Assembly (NCBI RefSeq): GCF_004000885.1
Contig: NZ_BIMC01000022.1
Coordinates: 52,687 to 116,686 of the forward strand
Direction: 5' to 3'
DNA: 64,000 nt
Source of the DNA: Paenibacillus glucanolyticus NBRC 15330
Lineage (GTDB): Bacteria > Bacillota > Bacilli > Paenibacillales > Paenibacillaceae
The translations under genes and the position numbers were made by a program. Shown piece after piece: positions 51,116-59,808 of the stretch. The notes beneath the pieces were generated by a model. It made no database searches, was not told the DNA's origin, and saw only the letters and a list, made by a program, of their open reading frames with translations. The first letter of the stretch is position 1; each line of letters opens with the position of its first letter.

Positions 51116-53095
51116 CTATTCCTCAAACTCCGCGAAGTTTACATTTTCTACAATCCAGCGCTTGCGAGGGTCCACCTTATCGCCCATCAGCGTTGACACG
51201 CGACGCTCCGCCTTGGCAGCGTCATCGATCTGCACCTGCAGCAAGGTCCGTGATTCCGGGTTCATCGTTGTTTCCCACAGTTGTTCCGGGTTCATCTCAC
51301 CCAGCCCTTTATAACGCTGCAGCTCATAATTCTTGAATTCCTTCAGGTAATTAGCCAGCTGCCCTTCTGTCCAGGCATAACGAATCGTTTCCAGTTTCCC
51401 GGATTTGCTGGCGATTTTATATAATGGAGGCTGCGCAAGATAGACACGGCCTTCATCAATCAGCGGTTTCATGTACCTGTAGAAGAACGTGAGCAGCAGC
51501 ACTTGAATGTGAGCGCCGTCCGTATCCGCATCGGTCATGATAATAATCTTCGAATAATTGCTGTCCCCAGCCGTAAATTCCGTGCCGATCCCCGCACCAA
51601 TCGCAGAGACAATCGCACGATATTCATCATTCTTCAAGATATCGGCAAGCTTCGACTTCTCCGGATTCATCGGTTTCCCTTTAAGAGGCAGAATGGCCTG
51701 GATTTTCGAATCCCGTCCTTGCTTGGCAGAGCCTCCTGCGGAGTCCCCTTCCACAATAAACAATTCGGTTCTTGAAAAATCCTTCGATTGCGCCGGGGTC
51801 AGCTTGCCGCCAAGGTTCGAGCTTTCACTGCGTTTCTTACCGCTGCGCATTTCATCGCGTGCTTTACGAGCCGCTTCCCGGGCTTTAGACGCCTGAATGG
51901 CTTTCTTCAGCAGCGTCTGAGCAACCTGAGGATTCTCTTCAAGGAAAATCTGCATCTTCTCGGTGACGATGCTGTCCACGGTGCTGCGGGCAGAGGCGCT
52001 TCCCAGCTGATCCTTCGTCTGACCGACGAATTCAACCTCAGCCATCTTGACGCTGATGACCGTCATCATGCCTTCGCGCAGATCGTTTCCTTCAAGATTC
52101 TTATCCTTCTCCTTCAGGAGATTGTTCTTGCGGGCATAATCATTCATCACGCGCGTATAAGCCGTCTTAAAACCCGTCTCATGTGTACCGCCGCCGCGGG
52201 TCGGGATAGAGTTTACGAATGAGGCCAGCGTCTCCGTATAACCGGCATTATATTGAAGGGCGATTTCGACCTCGATGTCATCCTTCTCCGCGTAGAAATG
52301 AATCACATCGTGCAGTACATCCTTGCCTTCATTCAAAAACTGTACGAACTGGCTTGCGCCGCCTTCATAGAAAAATTCTTCCCCATTTCCGCTTCGCTCA
52401 TCTTTTAATACAATGCGAAGTCCTGAATTCAGGAAGGCGATTTCCTGCAAGCGCTCTGCAAGCGTGTCGTAATTCAAATGCGTGCCTGTAGTAAATACAC
52501 GCGCATCCGGTTTAAACGTAATCTTCGTTCCCGTTTTGTTGGTGTTGCCGTGCACTTCAAGCCCGGTTACCGGTTCACCGACATGCTCTTTCCCTTTAGC
52601 ATCCTGCCAGTATTCGAAGCGCTGGCGATGAACTTTACCTTCGCGGTAAATTTCAACTTCCAGCCATTCGGACAACGCATTCGTAACCGATGCGCCAACT
52701 CCGTGAAGACCGCCGGACTTCTTGTACCCAGAGCCTCCGAACTTACCCCCGGCATGCAAAATGGTAAATACAACTTGCGGGGTTGGTATGCCTGTCTTGT
52801 GCATTCCTGTTGGAATTCCGCGCCCATTATCGTATACCGTCGCGGAACCGTCCTTATGCAATGTAATTTCAATTCTCGAGCAGTACTTGGCCAAATGCTC
52901 GTCTACGGCGTTGTCCACGATTTCCCAAACCAGATGATGCAAGCCTGACGAGCTTGTGCTCCCTATGTACATGCCTGGCCGTTTGCGTACCGCAACAAGG
53001 CCTTCGAGCACTTGAATGTCGTCAGCATCGTATCCTGAACGGCTGTTACCGCCATTCTTTGATGACTCTGCAAACATATCGATCTGTTCGACCAT
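51116..53095 (-). CDS. parE: DNA topoisomerase IV subunit B
   Basis: A 659-residue GHKL ATPase subunit after AAGGAGG. Motifs: VRKRPGMYIGSTSSSGLHHLVWEIVDNAVDE with the ATP-site Glu/Asn, GRGIPTGMH, the lid region YKKSGGLHGVGASVTNALS, the TOPRIM EGDSAGGSAKQGRD and DADTDGAHI, and the C-terminal LQRYKGLGEMNPEQLWETTMNPE, each seen as separate conserved blocks. It supplies ATP-driven strand passage to ParC. The ~11-base gap to parC implies a single operon. Confidence 0.95.
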   Translation of the reverse strand: MVEQIDMFAESSKNGGNSRSGYDADDIQVLEGLVAVRKRPGMYIGSTSSSGLHHLVWEIVDNAVDEHLAKYCSRIEITLHKDGSATVYDNGRGIPTGMHKTGIPTPQVVFTILHAGGKFGGSGYKKSGGLHGVGASVTNALSEWLEVEIYREGKVHRQRFEYWQDAKGKEHVGEPVTGLEVHGNTNKTGTKITFKPDARVFTTGTHLNYDTLAERLQEIAFLNSGLRIVLKDERSGNGEEFFYEGGASQFVQFLNEGKDVLHDVIHFYAEKDDIEVEIALQYNAGYTETLASFVNSIPTRGGGTHETGFKTAYTRVMNDYARKNNLLKEKDKNLEGNDLREGMMTVISVKMAEVEFVGQTKDQLGSASARSTVDSIVTEKMQIFLEENPQVAQTLLKKAIQASKAREAARKARDEMRSGKKRSESSNLGGKLTPAQSKDFSRTELFIVEGDSAGGSAKQGRDSKIQAILPLKGKPMNPEKSKLADILKNDEYRAIVSAIGAGIGTEFTAGDSNYSKIIIMTDADTDGAHIQVLLLTFFYRYMKPLIDEGRVYLAQPPLYKIASKSGKLETIRYAWTEGQLANYLKEFKNYELQRYKGLGEMNPEQLWETTMNPESRTLLQVQIDDAAKAERRVSTLMGDKVDPRKRWIVENVNFAEFEE

Positions 53096-53204
53096 TCATG
53101 CTCCTCCTTCAATTTCACGTATCGAGTGTATTTCTTCGTTCAATATTTTAGAAGAACGCTGTTCTCTAAAAAAATGCAAACAAATGTTTCATGCTTTGTC
53201 CATT

Positions 53205-54203
53205 TTAATTCAAGATATCCCTTCTCGTAAAGACACTGAATGAAACAATAACCGCACAAGCCGCCCAGAGGGCCAATACGATAAGAGAAAAATTCAATGT
53301 CATCCCTTCAATCGGCGGCAAATTACCTGCCAAATAATTTGTCAAATTCAGGTTCACCATGAACAAATATTTCGCACTGCTCCAGGCCGAGGCCATATTG
53401 GTCAATATATTGCCCGCAATCAGAGCCGCCATCATAATCACGATGCTGGCCGCCGTACTGCGCACCAGCACCGACACCATAAAAGCAAGCATACCTATAC
53501 AGATGCCAACGAACCACACCAAACCGCCCTGCATCAGCAGGTACTTCCACTGGGGCACGGCATGAACTCCTGACATATCCACCTCAGAGCCAACGATCTG
53601 GAAGCCAGTGAATACCGGTATATCAAATCCCTTGTACCCGAAGGCAAGACCGGATATCAGATAAGCAATAATATAAGTGGACAATACAATCAGAGATGTA
53701 AACATGATCAGGGCGATCAGTTTGCTCAGCAGCACCTTCCAGCGCTTGACTGGCCTTGTAAGCAGCATCTTGATGGTTCCTGTCGTCCGTTCGCCGGATA
53801 CAATATCCGATGCAATGGCCATAATGAGCAGCGGGATAAACAGGGATATCGCATTGTTCAGGAACTCCCGCGTGAATGTAACCCCGTTTGGTTGATTAGG
53901 ATTCACATCATGCTGCAAATAATACTGCATTTGCTGAATAAAAATCAGACGATATCTTTTCCACTCATCCGGCACCCTGTCACTGCTGAGTGAATTCTCA
54001 TTATCCGTTATCCGCTGCTGAAGCTCAAGCCGCCAGTCACTGTTGAACTTCTCCTGGCTCCGCTCCGCCGATTTCATCTGGGCATAAGTAAACATGGGTA
54101 CAAGAGCAAGCAGAACAAGCAGGACAACATAGAAGCGCTTCCGTTTTATGATCTTAATGCACTCATTCTTGATCAGAGGCAAAAGACTACTCAATGCTCT
54201 CAC
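53205..54203 (-). CDS. ABC-2 type transporter permease
   Basis: A 332-residue membrane protein with an N-terminal helix (RKRFYVVLLVLLALVPMFTYAQM), an extracytoplasmic region (about 40-110), and five further hydrophobic helices. Motifs FIPLLIMAIASDIVSGERTTGTIKMLLTRPVKR are typical of ABC-2 permeases such as B. subtilis YtrC/bacitracin-type exporters (shown as separate blocks SDIVSGERTTGTIK and LLTRPVKR). The GTG start at 54203 lies inside the end of the ATPase gene; a TTG at 54194 with AAGGTG is an alternative. It forms the membrane part of the complex with the overlapping ATPase. Confidence 0.87.
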   Translation of the reverse strand: MRALSSLLPLIKNECIKIIKRKRFYVVLLVLLALVPMFTYAQMKSAERSQEKFNSDWRLELQQRITDNENSLSSDRVPDEWKRYRLIFIQQMQYYLQHDVNPNQPNGVTFTREFLNNAISLFIPLLIMAIASDIVSGERTTGTIKMLLTRPVKRWKVLLSKLIALIMFTSLIVLSTYIIAYLISGLAFGYKGFDIPVFTGFQIVGSEVDMSGVHAVPQWKYLLMQGGLVWFVGICIGMLAFMVSVLVRSTAASIVIMMAALIAGNILTNMASAWSSAKYLFMVNLNLTNYLAGNLPPIEGMTLNFSLIVLALWAACAVIVSFSVFTRRDILN

Positions 54204-55155
54204 CTTCCGTCATTTGCAGGAACAGCTGCTCCAGCGTAGGATTGATCCGGTGAACTTCCCGGACCTGTACACCCCCGGATACCAAGCGTTCCACTGCCCT
54301 TGACGTATTATCCGAGCTGATTCGGGTCACAACAGCTTCCGGCGACATGCCTGCCAGCAGATTATCGTCAAGCACTTCCTCCGGATGATTAACGATCTCA
54401 CAATAATCCAGTTTTTGCAAAATCCTCTTCCCTTGCACTGCCGGATTAAGATCCCAGATCACATGATCACTATTGCCTGCAATCAATTCGTCAACCTCAC
54501 CGACCGCCAGCACTCTTCCACTGCTGATGATCGCCACACGGCTGCACAGAAGCTGAATCTCGCTCAGTAGATGACTCGATACAAACACCGCCAGCCCTTC
54601 CGCGGCTAATTGGTGGATGAACTGCCGCATCTCTTTGATCCCCTTCGGATCAAGACCGTTGGTCGGCTCATCAAGAATAAGCAGTTTGGGCCTGCCAAGC
54701 AGTGCCTGTGCAATCCCCAGGCGCTGCCTCATCCCCAGGGAATACGTGCTCACCTTGTCGTGAATCCTTCGGTCCAGCCTCACGGTGTTTACAACTTCCT
54801 CAATCCGGTGCTGATCGATGCCGGGCTGCATCCGTGCAAAATGCTCGAGATTTTCCCATCCCGTCATGTAGGAATACATTTCAGGATTCTCTACAATGGA
54901 TCCAATATAACGCAGTGCCTGTTCCTGCTGACGGTTGACGTCATACCCGCATACCCTGATCATACCAGATGACGGCTTAATCAAATCTACCAGCATGCGG
55001 ATTGTGGTTGTCTTTCCAGCCCCGTTAGGACCGAGGAATCCAAAAATTTCTCCTGCACGGACGTCAAAGGAGACATCATGTATAATCCATTTTCGACCGA
55101 TTTTCTTTTTTACATGCTGGACGGATAGTACGATTTCTTGCGCTTGTTCATTCAT
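54187..55155 (-). CDS. ABC transporter ATP-binding protein
   Basis: The ATG at 55155 follows GGGGAG by nine bases and yields 322 residues; a longer form to 55209 would overlap the GDSL hydrolase gene. Walker A is GPNGAGKTTT, the signature YSLGMRQRLGIAQALL, Walker B LLILDEPTNGLDP and the switch SSHLLSE, all intact. The C-terminal 100 residues form the regulatory domain found in drug and lantibiotic exporters. Its stop overlaps the permease start, so the pair is translationally coupled. Possible cargo: antibiotic, peptide or lipid. Confidence 0.9.
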   Translation of the reverse strand: MNEQAQEIVLSVQHVKKKIGRKWIIHDVSFDVRAGEIFGFLGPNGAGKTTTIRMLVDLIKPSSGMIRVCGYDVNRQQEQALRYIGSIVENPEMYSYMTGWENLEHFARMQPGIDQHRIEEVVNTVRLDRRIHDKVSTYSLGMRQRLGIAQALLGRPKLLILDEPTNGLDPKGIKEMRQFIHQLAAEGLAVFVSSHLLSEIQLLCSRVAIISSGRVLAVGEVDELIAGNSDHVIWDLNPAVQGKRILQKLDYCEIVNHPEEVLDDNLLAGMSPEAVVTRISSDNTSRAVERLVSGGVQVREVHRINPTLEQLFLQMTEGESIE

Positions 55156-55189
55156 CGATTCCAACTCCCCATATGACATGTCTCTGTGA

Positions 55190-56041
55190 CTAGAGCATTC
55201 CCTGCACAATTCGATCCGCTATAGCCTGATATCCTGCACCATTCGGATGAAAGTGATCCGACGACAGATATTCGCCTAGCTTGTGCTGGAACAGATCAAA
55301 TGTCGGGACCAACGTCATATTGGGATCCCTGTTCACGATTTCCATGGCCGCTTGATTCCATGCAGAAACAACGATATTGCCGGGTATCAGCAATTCTTCC
55401 AAATCGGAAAAGGGATGATACAAACCGACATAGACAATTCTTGCCTCCGGGTTGATCAAACGTATCTTTTCCAAAATCGCCTGCAAACGTTCGGAAGCCA
55501 TTGGCAATGCCCCCATTAACTTCGCAGGATCAAGCTCCAGCTCATCGGGGCTGGTCGCCTCCTCCATTAAATCGCTCCCCTGAAAAATATCATTGCCGCC
55601 GATGGAGAGCATGATGACGTTTGCTTGCTTCAACGCGTACTGTATTCCTTTATCGTCCAGCTTCGGCAGGAGCCCCTCGGTTGTCATTCCGTTGATAGCC
55701 AGATTAGCCAGAAGTTTGGCTGTTCGCCCGTCACCGTTCATCTGATCGACGCTTCGACGTACAAACCCGCTTCCGGAGTTGTCACCTGTTCCTTTGGCAA
55801 GCGAATCTCCGATGGCTGTTACCTTCAGATCTTTCGGCAGTGCAGGAAGGGATGGCCCTTGATCTGGTTTCGCCGGTGCTGCCTCTTCGTCGGATATCTC
55901 TGGTTCGCCTCCGGATAACAAAGGCTCGCCTTGCGGATTATTAATATCCTTGAAAGCATACACAAAACCCAGAATGAGTACAATCGTTACAATAACCGAA
56001 ACGGAGGCAGTAATACGCCATATCCATGCAGATGATTTCAT
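55190..56041 (-). CDS. Membrane-anchored SGNH/GDSL hydrolase
   Basis: A 283-residue protein with an N-terminal anchor helix (about residues 8-30) and an acidic Pro-rich linker. The esterase fold has all blocks: AIGDSLAKGTG (nucleophile Ser), GDNSGSGFV, IGGNDIFQ and DHFHPNGAGY (Asp-x-x-His). It resembles B. subtilis YpmR-type lipases facing the cell exterior. It is the first gene of a leftward operon with an ABC-2 exporter, suggesting that hydrolysis outside and export are linked, possibly in lipid or cell-wall ester metabolism. Confidence 0.85.
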   Translation of the reverse strand: MKSSAWIWRITASVSVIVTIVLILGFVYAFKDINNPQGEPLLSGGEPEISDEEAAPAKPDQGPSLPALPKDLKVTAIGDSLAKGTGDNSGSGFVRRSVDQMNGDGRTAKLLANLAINGMTTEGLLPKLDDKGIQYALKQANVIMLSIGGNDIFQGSDLMEEATSPDELELDPAKLMGALPMASERLQAILEKIRLINPEARIVYVGLYHPFSDLEELLIPGNIVVSAWNQAAMEIVNRDPNMTLVPTFDLFQHKLGEYLSSDHFHPNGAGYQAIADRIVQGML

Positions 56042-56120
56042 GACATTCCCCCTACAAAATTCCTCATTACATTACCTTAAGACTTCTATAAAAAATTTGC
56101 AAATCGCAACACGCAAATAA

Positions 56121-56161
56121 GACTGCCCCGGACGCAGTCTGACGACGTGCTCGGGGCAGTC
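56121..56161 (-). terminator. Terminator of the CAP-domain gene
   Basis: GACTGCCCCG and CGGGGCAGTC form a 10-bp stem; the minus-strand T-tract is short (TCTTATTTG). Confidence 0.65.
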
Positions 56162-56188
56162 CTGATTCATATAAATGATATTAATTGC

Positions 56189-56980
56189 TTATTGGCTAAT
56201 GAATTCTTGAACCCAGTATCCGTTGTAGTATCCTACACCGATCATGGTGAAATTCGGAGAAAGGATATTCTCACGGTGTCCTTGGCTGTTCATCCAGGAG
56301 TTCATCACTTCTTGTGGTGTGCGCTGTCCCTTGGCAATATTCTCTCCAGCATAGCCGAAGGAAATACCGTAAGCTTTCATCATATCAAATGGCGAGCCAT
56401 GCGTCGGGGACGTGTGGCTGAAGTAATTGTTGTCACTCATGTCTTTTGCTTTATCAACGGCTACCGTAGTCAGTTTTGCATGTACGGTCAGCGGCTTCAG
56501 ACCTGCATTTGCACGTTCTTTATTCACCAACGTCACAACCTCGGAAGCAAAATTGGATTGCTCCGTGGTACCTGTCGACTCGGAAGGCTTGGACGGTGTA
56601 GTAGATGGATTGCTTGTTTCCGGTTTGCTAGCCTCTGGTGTGCTCGTTTCCGGTTTGCTTGTTTCTGGTTTGCTTGTCTCTGGTTTACTTGCTTCTGGTT
56701 TGCTTGCTTCTGGCTTGCTTGTCTCTGGTTTGCTTGCTTCTGGAGTTTCAGCAGCTGGCTTGTCTGTCTGAGGTTTTTCCGTTTGCGGCTTCTGAACTAC
56801 GCATTTGAATTGTGATTCATAACCTTGGCTCTCTAGAAATTTTTGAATCTTTTGCTGCCAGTTTAAATAATTATTGCTCTCAGCAGGTGCGGCAGACGCC
56901 GTAGTTGGAAGCATAATGCCAACAGCCAGTACAGCAGCAATACTTCCACCCGCGATTTTCTTTATCCACTGGTTATTCAT
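56189..56980 (-). CDS. Secreted CAP-domain (SCP/PR-1) protein with KPE(T/A)S repeats
   Basis: A 263-residue protein: signal peptide (residues 1-30, cut TASA-AP), a short N-terminal helix with one Cys60, a Pro-rich linker of about nine KPE(T/A)S pentapeptides (80-125), and a C-terminal CAP domain (about 143-263) with VVTLVNKERANAGLKPLT, SHTSPTHGSPFDMMKAYG, AGENIAKGQRTPQEVMNSWMNSQGHRENIL and GVGYYNGYWVQEF as conserved blocks. It matches the YkwD family of secreted CAP proteins. The linker probably spans or binds the cell wall. It is monocistronic. Confidence 0.88.
   Translation of the reverse strand: MNNQWIKKIAGGSIAAVLAVGIMLPTTASAAPAESNNYLNWQQKIQKFLESQGYESQFKCVVQKPQTEKPQTDKPAAETPEASKPETSKPEASKPEASKPETSKPETSKPETSTPEASKPETSNPSTTPSKPSESTGTTEQSNFASEVVTLVNKERANAGLKPLTVHAKLTTVAVDKAKDMSDNNYFSHTSPTHGSPFDMMKAYGISFGYAGENIAKGQRTPQEVMNSWMNSQGHRENILSPNFTMIGVGYYNGYWVQEFISQ
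56606..56743 (-). repeat. 15-bp tandem repeats encoding KPE(T/A)S
   Basis: About nine consecutive 15-base units (minus strand AAACCAGAAACAAGC and variants) encode the linker of the CAP protein. Such in-frame repeats are prone to length change. Confidence 0.85.
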
Positions 56981-57297
56981 GAATACTCATCTCCCTATGC
57001 TCGTAGTTGTAGAGTTTGCCTGACCGTCCATTCTTTGGTGTGAACTTCTTAAGTGTAGGACGATCAAACAATAGTTACATTTTTGTAATCAGGTACGAAC
57101 ACATTGTAACACATTTGATACCTTCAGCAATCCTACAATTGTTGGAAAAGAAGCCTTTGATTCCTACTTCCTATTAATCCGCTTTTGTCACACTCAAGTC
57201 CTGGTTCCTGATTGAATCCTGTGTCTTATGAACGAAACTATTAATATGATCTTATATCGGATACATGCCGTAAAAGTTTAAGTCACCAATCAAGAAA
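56981..57297. other. Intergenic region upstream of the CAP-domain gene
   Basis: No gene is visible. It is moderately AT-rich and must hold the CAP gene promoter, but no convincing -35/-10 pair or operator was found. Confidence 0.4.
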
Positions 57298-57324
57298 AAA
57301 CCCATCCCGGGGAGGGATGGGTTT
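57298..57324 (-). terminator. Terminator of the GNAT gene
   Basis: On the minus strand AAACCCATCCC and GGGATGGGTTT pair perfectly and are followed by TTTCTTG. Confidence 0.9.
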
Positions 57325-57339
57325 AATGAAAAGACGAGG

Positions 57340-57801
57340 TTACAGTTTTTTGCTAAACTGGTATCCAGCCTTTTCAAATCCAATATGTTCATAAAATGCA
57401 TGTGCGGGAGCAAGTTCTTCCCGGTTGCCGCTTGTGAGAAACAAGAGGTGGCTACCATGCTGTCTTCCCCATGTCTCTGCACCGCGTATTAGTCGTTTGC
57501 CAATTCCTTGGCCGCGGCAGCTTGAGGTTACAATAACCGAAGTGATTTGAGTGACCGGTTCGGTCATAGTGAAGGATTTGACTTGACGAAGCATGATCAT
57601 ACCAACAACAACGCCATTAACCTCTGCAATCAGATTGCCGTATAACGGATTGTCGTTCATCGCTTCCATCCGTTCGCGCATAACATTAAGCGTGGTCGGA
57701 TAATTAAGTTCTCGCATCAAGGATGTGACAGCTTCCAAATCATTCTTCTCAAAGTTTCGAATCAGCAGTGCAGGCGCAGATAATACGCTTTCGATGCTCA
57801 T
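57340..57801 (-). CDS. GNAT family N-acetyltransferase
   Basis: The ATG at 57801 (after GAGGG) gives 153 residues starting MSIESVLSAPALLIRNFEKNDLEAV; the reading to 57888 adds an unsupported hydrophobic stretch. The acetyl-CoA loop ITSVIVTSSCRGQGIGKRLI (about residues 87-106) and the C-terminal AHAFYEHIGFEKAGYQFSKKL are standard for small GNATs that acetylate amines or antibiotics. It stands alone between two terminators. Confidence 0.85.
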   Translation of the reverse strand: MSIESVLSAPALLIRNFEKNDLEAVTSLMRELNYPTTLNVMRERMEAMNDNPLYGNLIAEVNGVVVGMIMLRQVKSFTMTEPVTQITSVIVTSSCRGQGIGKRLIRGAETWGRQHGSHLLFLTSGNREELAPAHAFYEHIGFEKAGYQFSKKL

Positions 57802-57942
57802 TATACCCTCATGCTTCCCTTCTTCTATGAATTCTGAGTAAACTCTATATCTATTTTGTAAGTTTATGAAGAAGATTGCAAGTATCAAGCGACATTTTTT
57901 TTACATTTGTGTCGGTTTTGTTAAACCTTTGTTAAGCCGTTT

Positions 57943-59808
57943 TTACAAAAATCGGTATTGAGCTTCAATCAACCCATGGTAAGTCCCCTGCTTCTGCATA
58001 AGCTGGCTGTGATTTCCTTCTTCAATGATCTCGCCATGGTCAAGCACAACGATATGATCGGCATGCCGAATTGTTGATAAACGATGCGCCACAATGAAGG
58101 AGGTTCTGCCCTGAAGCAGCACTTTCAAGGCTCCCTGAATTTTCAGTTCCGTCTCGGTATCGATACTGGCTGTTGCTTCATCGAGAATCAGGATCCGCGG
58201 ATCGGCAAGCAGTGCTCTGGCAAAGGACAGCAGCTGCCGCTGACCCATGGACAGCATGTTTCCGCGTTCTTCCACCTCGGTTTCATATCCGCCAGGCATC
58301 TGAACGATAAATTCATGAGCACCGACAGCCTTGGCGACTTCCTCAATCTCTTCGTTCGTGGCATCCAGACGACCAAAGCGGATATTCTCCCGAATGGTTC
58401 CCGAGAATATAAACGTATCCTGCAGCACGATACCAATCTGGTTTCGAAGGCTTTCAACCGTCACCGACTGAATATCATACCCGTCAATCGTCAGCTTGCC
58501 ATCCGTTATATCATAGAAACGGCTAAGCAGATTGATAATGGTGCTCTTGCCCGATCCCGTATGGCCGACCAGTGCTATCGACTGACCTGCCTTCACATCG
58601 AGGTCGATGCCTTTAAGGGCCTGGCGTCCTTTTTCATACTCAAACACCACGTTCTCCAGCTTGATATCCCCTTTAATCGTGGGCAGTTTCTTTGCCCCGG
58701 GCTCATCATCAATGCTGGGCTTCTCGTCAATAAATTCAAAGATACGCTCAGAGGAGGCCATCGCCACAAGCAGCTGGTTGTACATTTGCCCAAGCCGATT
58801 GATCGGCTCCCAGAAGTTTCCTACATATTGAGTAAAGGCAATTAACAAACCAATGGTCAGCTCGCCTTGTTGAATCAAGGTCGCACCGAGCCAGAACAGG
58901 ATCAGTGAGCCGAAGCCACCGGTAATTTCGATGAGCGGCCCAAAGCCCTGGTTCATAGCAGATGCTCTATCCCAAGACTTCTTGCTGTCCATATTCATGT
59001 TATCAAAAAACTTCATATTCTCTTCTTCCTGCGTGTAGGCCTGGGTCACGCGGATACCCTGAATCGATTCATTCAAATGGGAGTTAATCCGCGAGTTCCG
59101 AATCCGTACATCCTGCCATGCACGCCGAATGCGTACACGGAGTTTGGTCGAGATGAAGAACATGATCGGTACGGTAACAATAACAGCTAGACCAAGCTTC
59201 CAGTTTATTAACAGAAGAATGACCACAATACCTACCAGCTGCACGCAGTCGATGATCAGATTGACAACCCCGTTAGTAAACAAATCCTGCAAGGAGTTAA
59301 CATCATTCGTAACCCGGACCAGAACCGAACCAGCTGGGCGCTTGTCGAAGAAATTAAAGGACAGACGCTGAATGTGCCGGAACAGATCTGCTCGCAGGTC
59401 ATAGATCACTCGCTGACCGATGATATTCGTAAACTTGATCCGGAATATCCCTGCAACCCATTGAATGATATACATCACCAGAACGGCTATCGTAATCTGA
59501 TACAGCAGGGTTAGACTCGGGTTCCCGTTCTTGGGTTCGATAGCCCGGTCAATGGCCAAACTGGTTAAGAACGGTATGGCAAGCTTCGTTATGGTGCCGA
59601 TGACCATCATCAGTCCGATCAACGGGAGAATCTGTTTGGCATAAGGTTTCATATACGAGATCAGCCGAGTCAGCTGTGTCCAGTTAAACGGTTTTTCAAT
59701 CGCATCATCGTCCTTGTATACAAAACGCTCATTGGTTTCTTCCGAGTTTTTCTTCATCCTGGGAATCTTTTGCTTCTGATGCGGTTCAGTATTTACATTG
59801 GAGTTCAT
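57943..59808 (-). CDS. Heterodimeric ABC exporter, subunit with canonical Walker B Glu
   Basis: A 621-residue half-transporter with six helices (about 60-350) and an ATPase domain: Walker A ALVGHTGSGKSTI, signature NMLSMGQRQLLSFARALL, Walker B RILILDEATASIDTETE with the catalytic Glu, and the H-loop VAHRLSTIRHAD. A 50-residue charged N-terminal extension precedes the first helix. It overlaps by four bases the preceding 592-residue subunit, with which it should form a heterodimer of the YfiB-YfiC/BmrC-BmrD kind that exports drugs or lipids. Confidence 0.9.
   Translation of the reverse strand: MNSNVNTEPHQKQKIPRMKKNSEETNERFVYKDDDAIEKPFNWTQLTRLISYMKPYAKQILPLIGLMMVIGTITKLAIPFLTSLAIDRAIEPKNGNPSLTLLYQITIAVLVMYIIQWVAGIFRIKFTNIIGQRVIYDLRADLFRHIQRLSFNFFDKRPAGSVLVRVTNDVNSLQDLFTNGVVNLIIDCVQLVGIVVILLLINWKLGLAVIVTVPIMFFISTKLRVRIRRAWQDVRIRNSRINSHLNESIQGIRVTQAYTQEEENMKFFDNMNMDSKKSWDRASAMNQGFGPLIEITGGFGSLILFWLGATLIQQGELTIGLLIAFTQYVGNFWEPINRLGQMYNQLLVAMASSERIFEFIDEKPSIDDEPGAKKLPTIKGDIKLENVVFEYEKGRQALKGIDLDVKAGQSIALVGHTGSGKSTIINLLSRFYDITDGKLTIDGYDIQSVTVESLRNQIGIVLQDTFIFSGTIRENIRFGRLDATNEEIEEVAKAVGAHEFIVQMPGGYETEVEERGNMLSMGQRQLLSFARALLADPRILILDEATASIDTETELKIQGALKVLLQGRTSFIVAHRLSTIRHADHIVVLDHGEIIEEGNHSQLMQKQGTYHGLIEAQYRFL

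Noticed and set aside
56147..56815. Plus-strand frame opposite the CAP gene
   Set aside because: Its repetitive Cys/Phe/Trp-rich end is the antisense reading of the KPE(T/A)S repeats.
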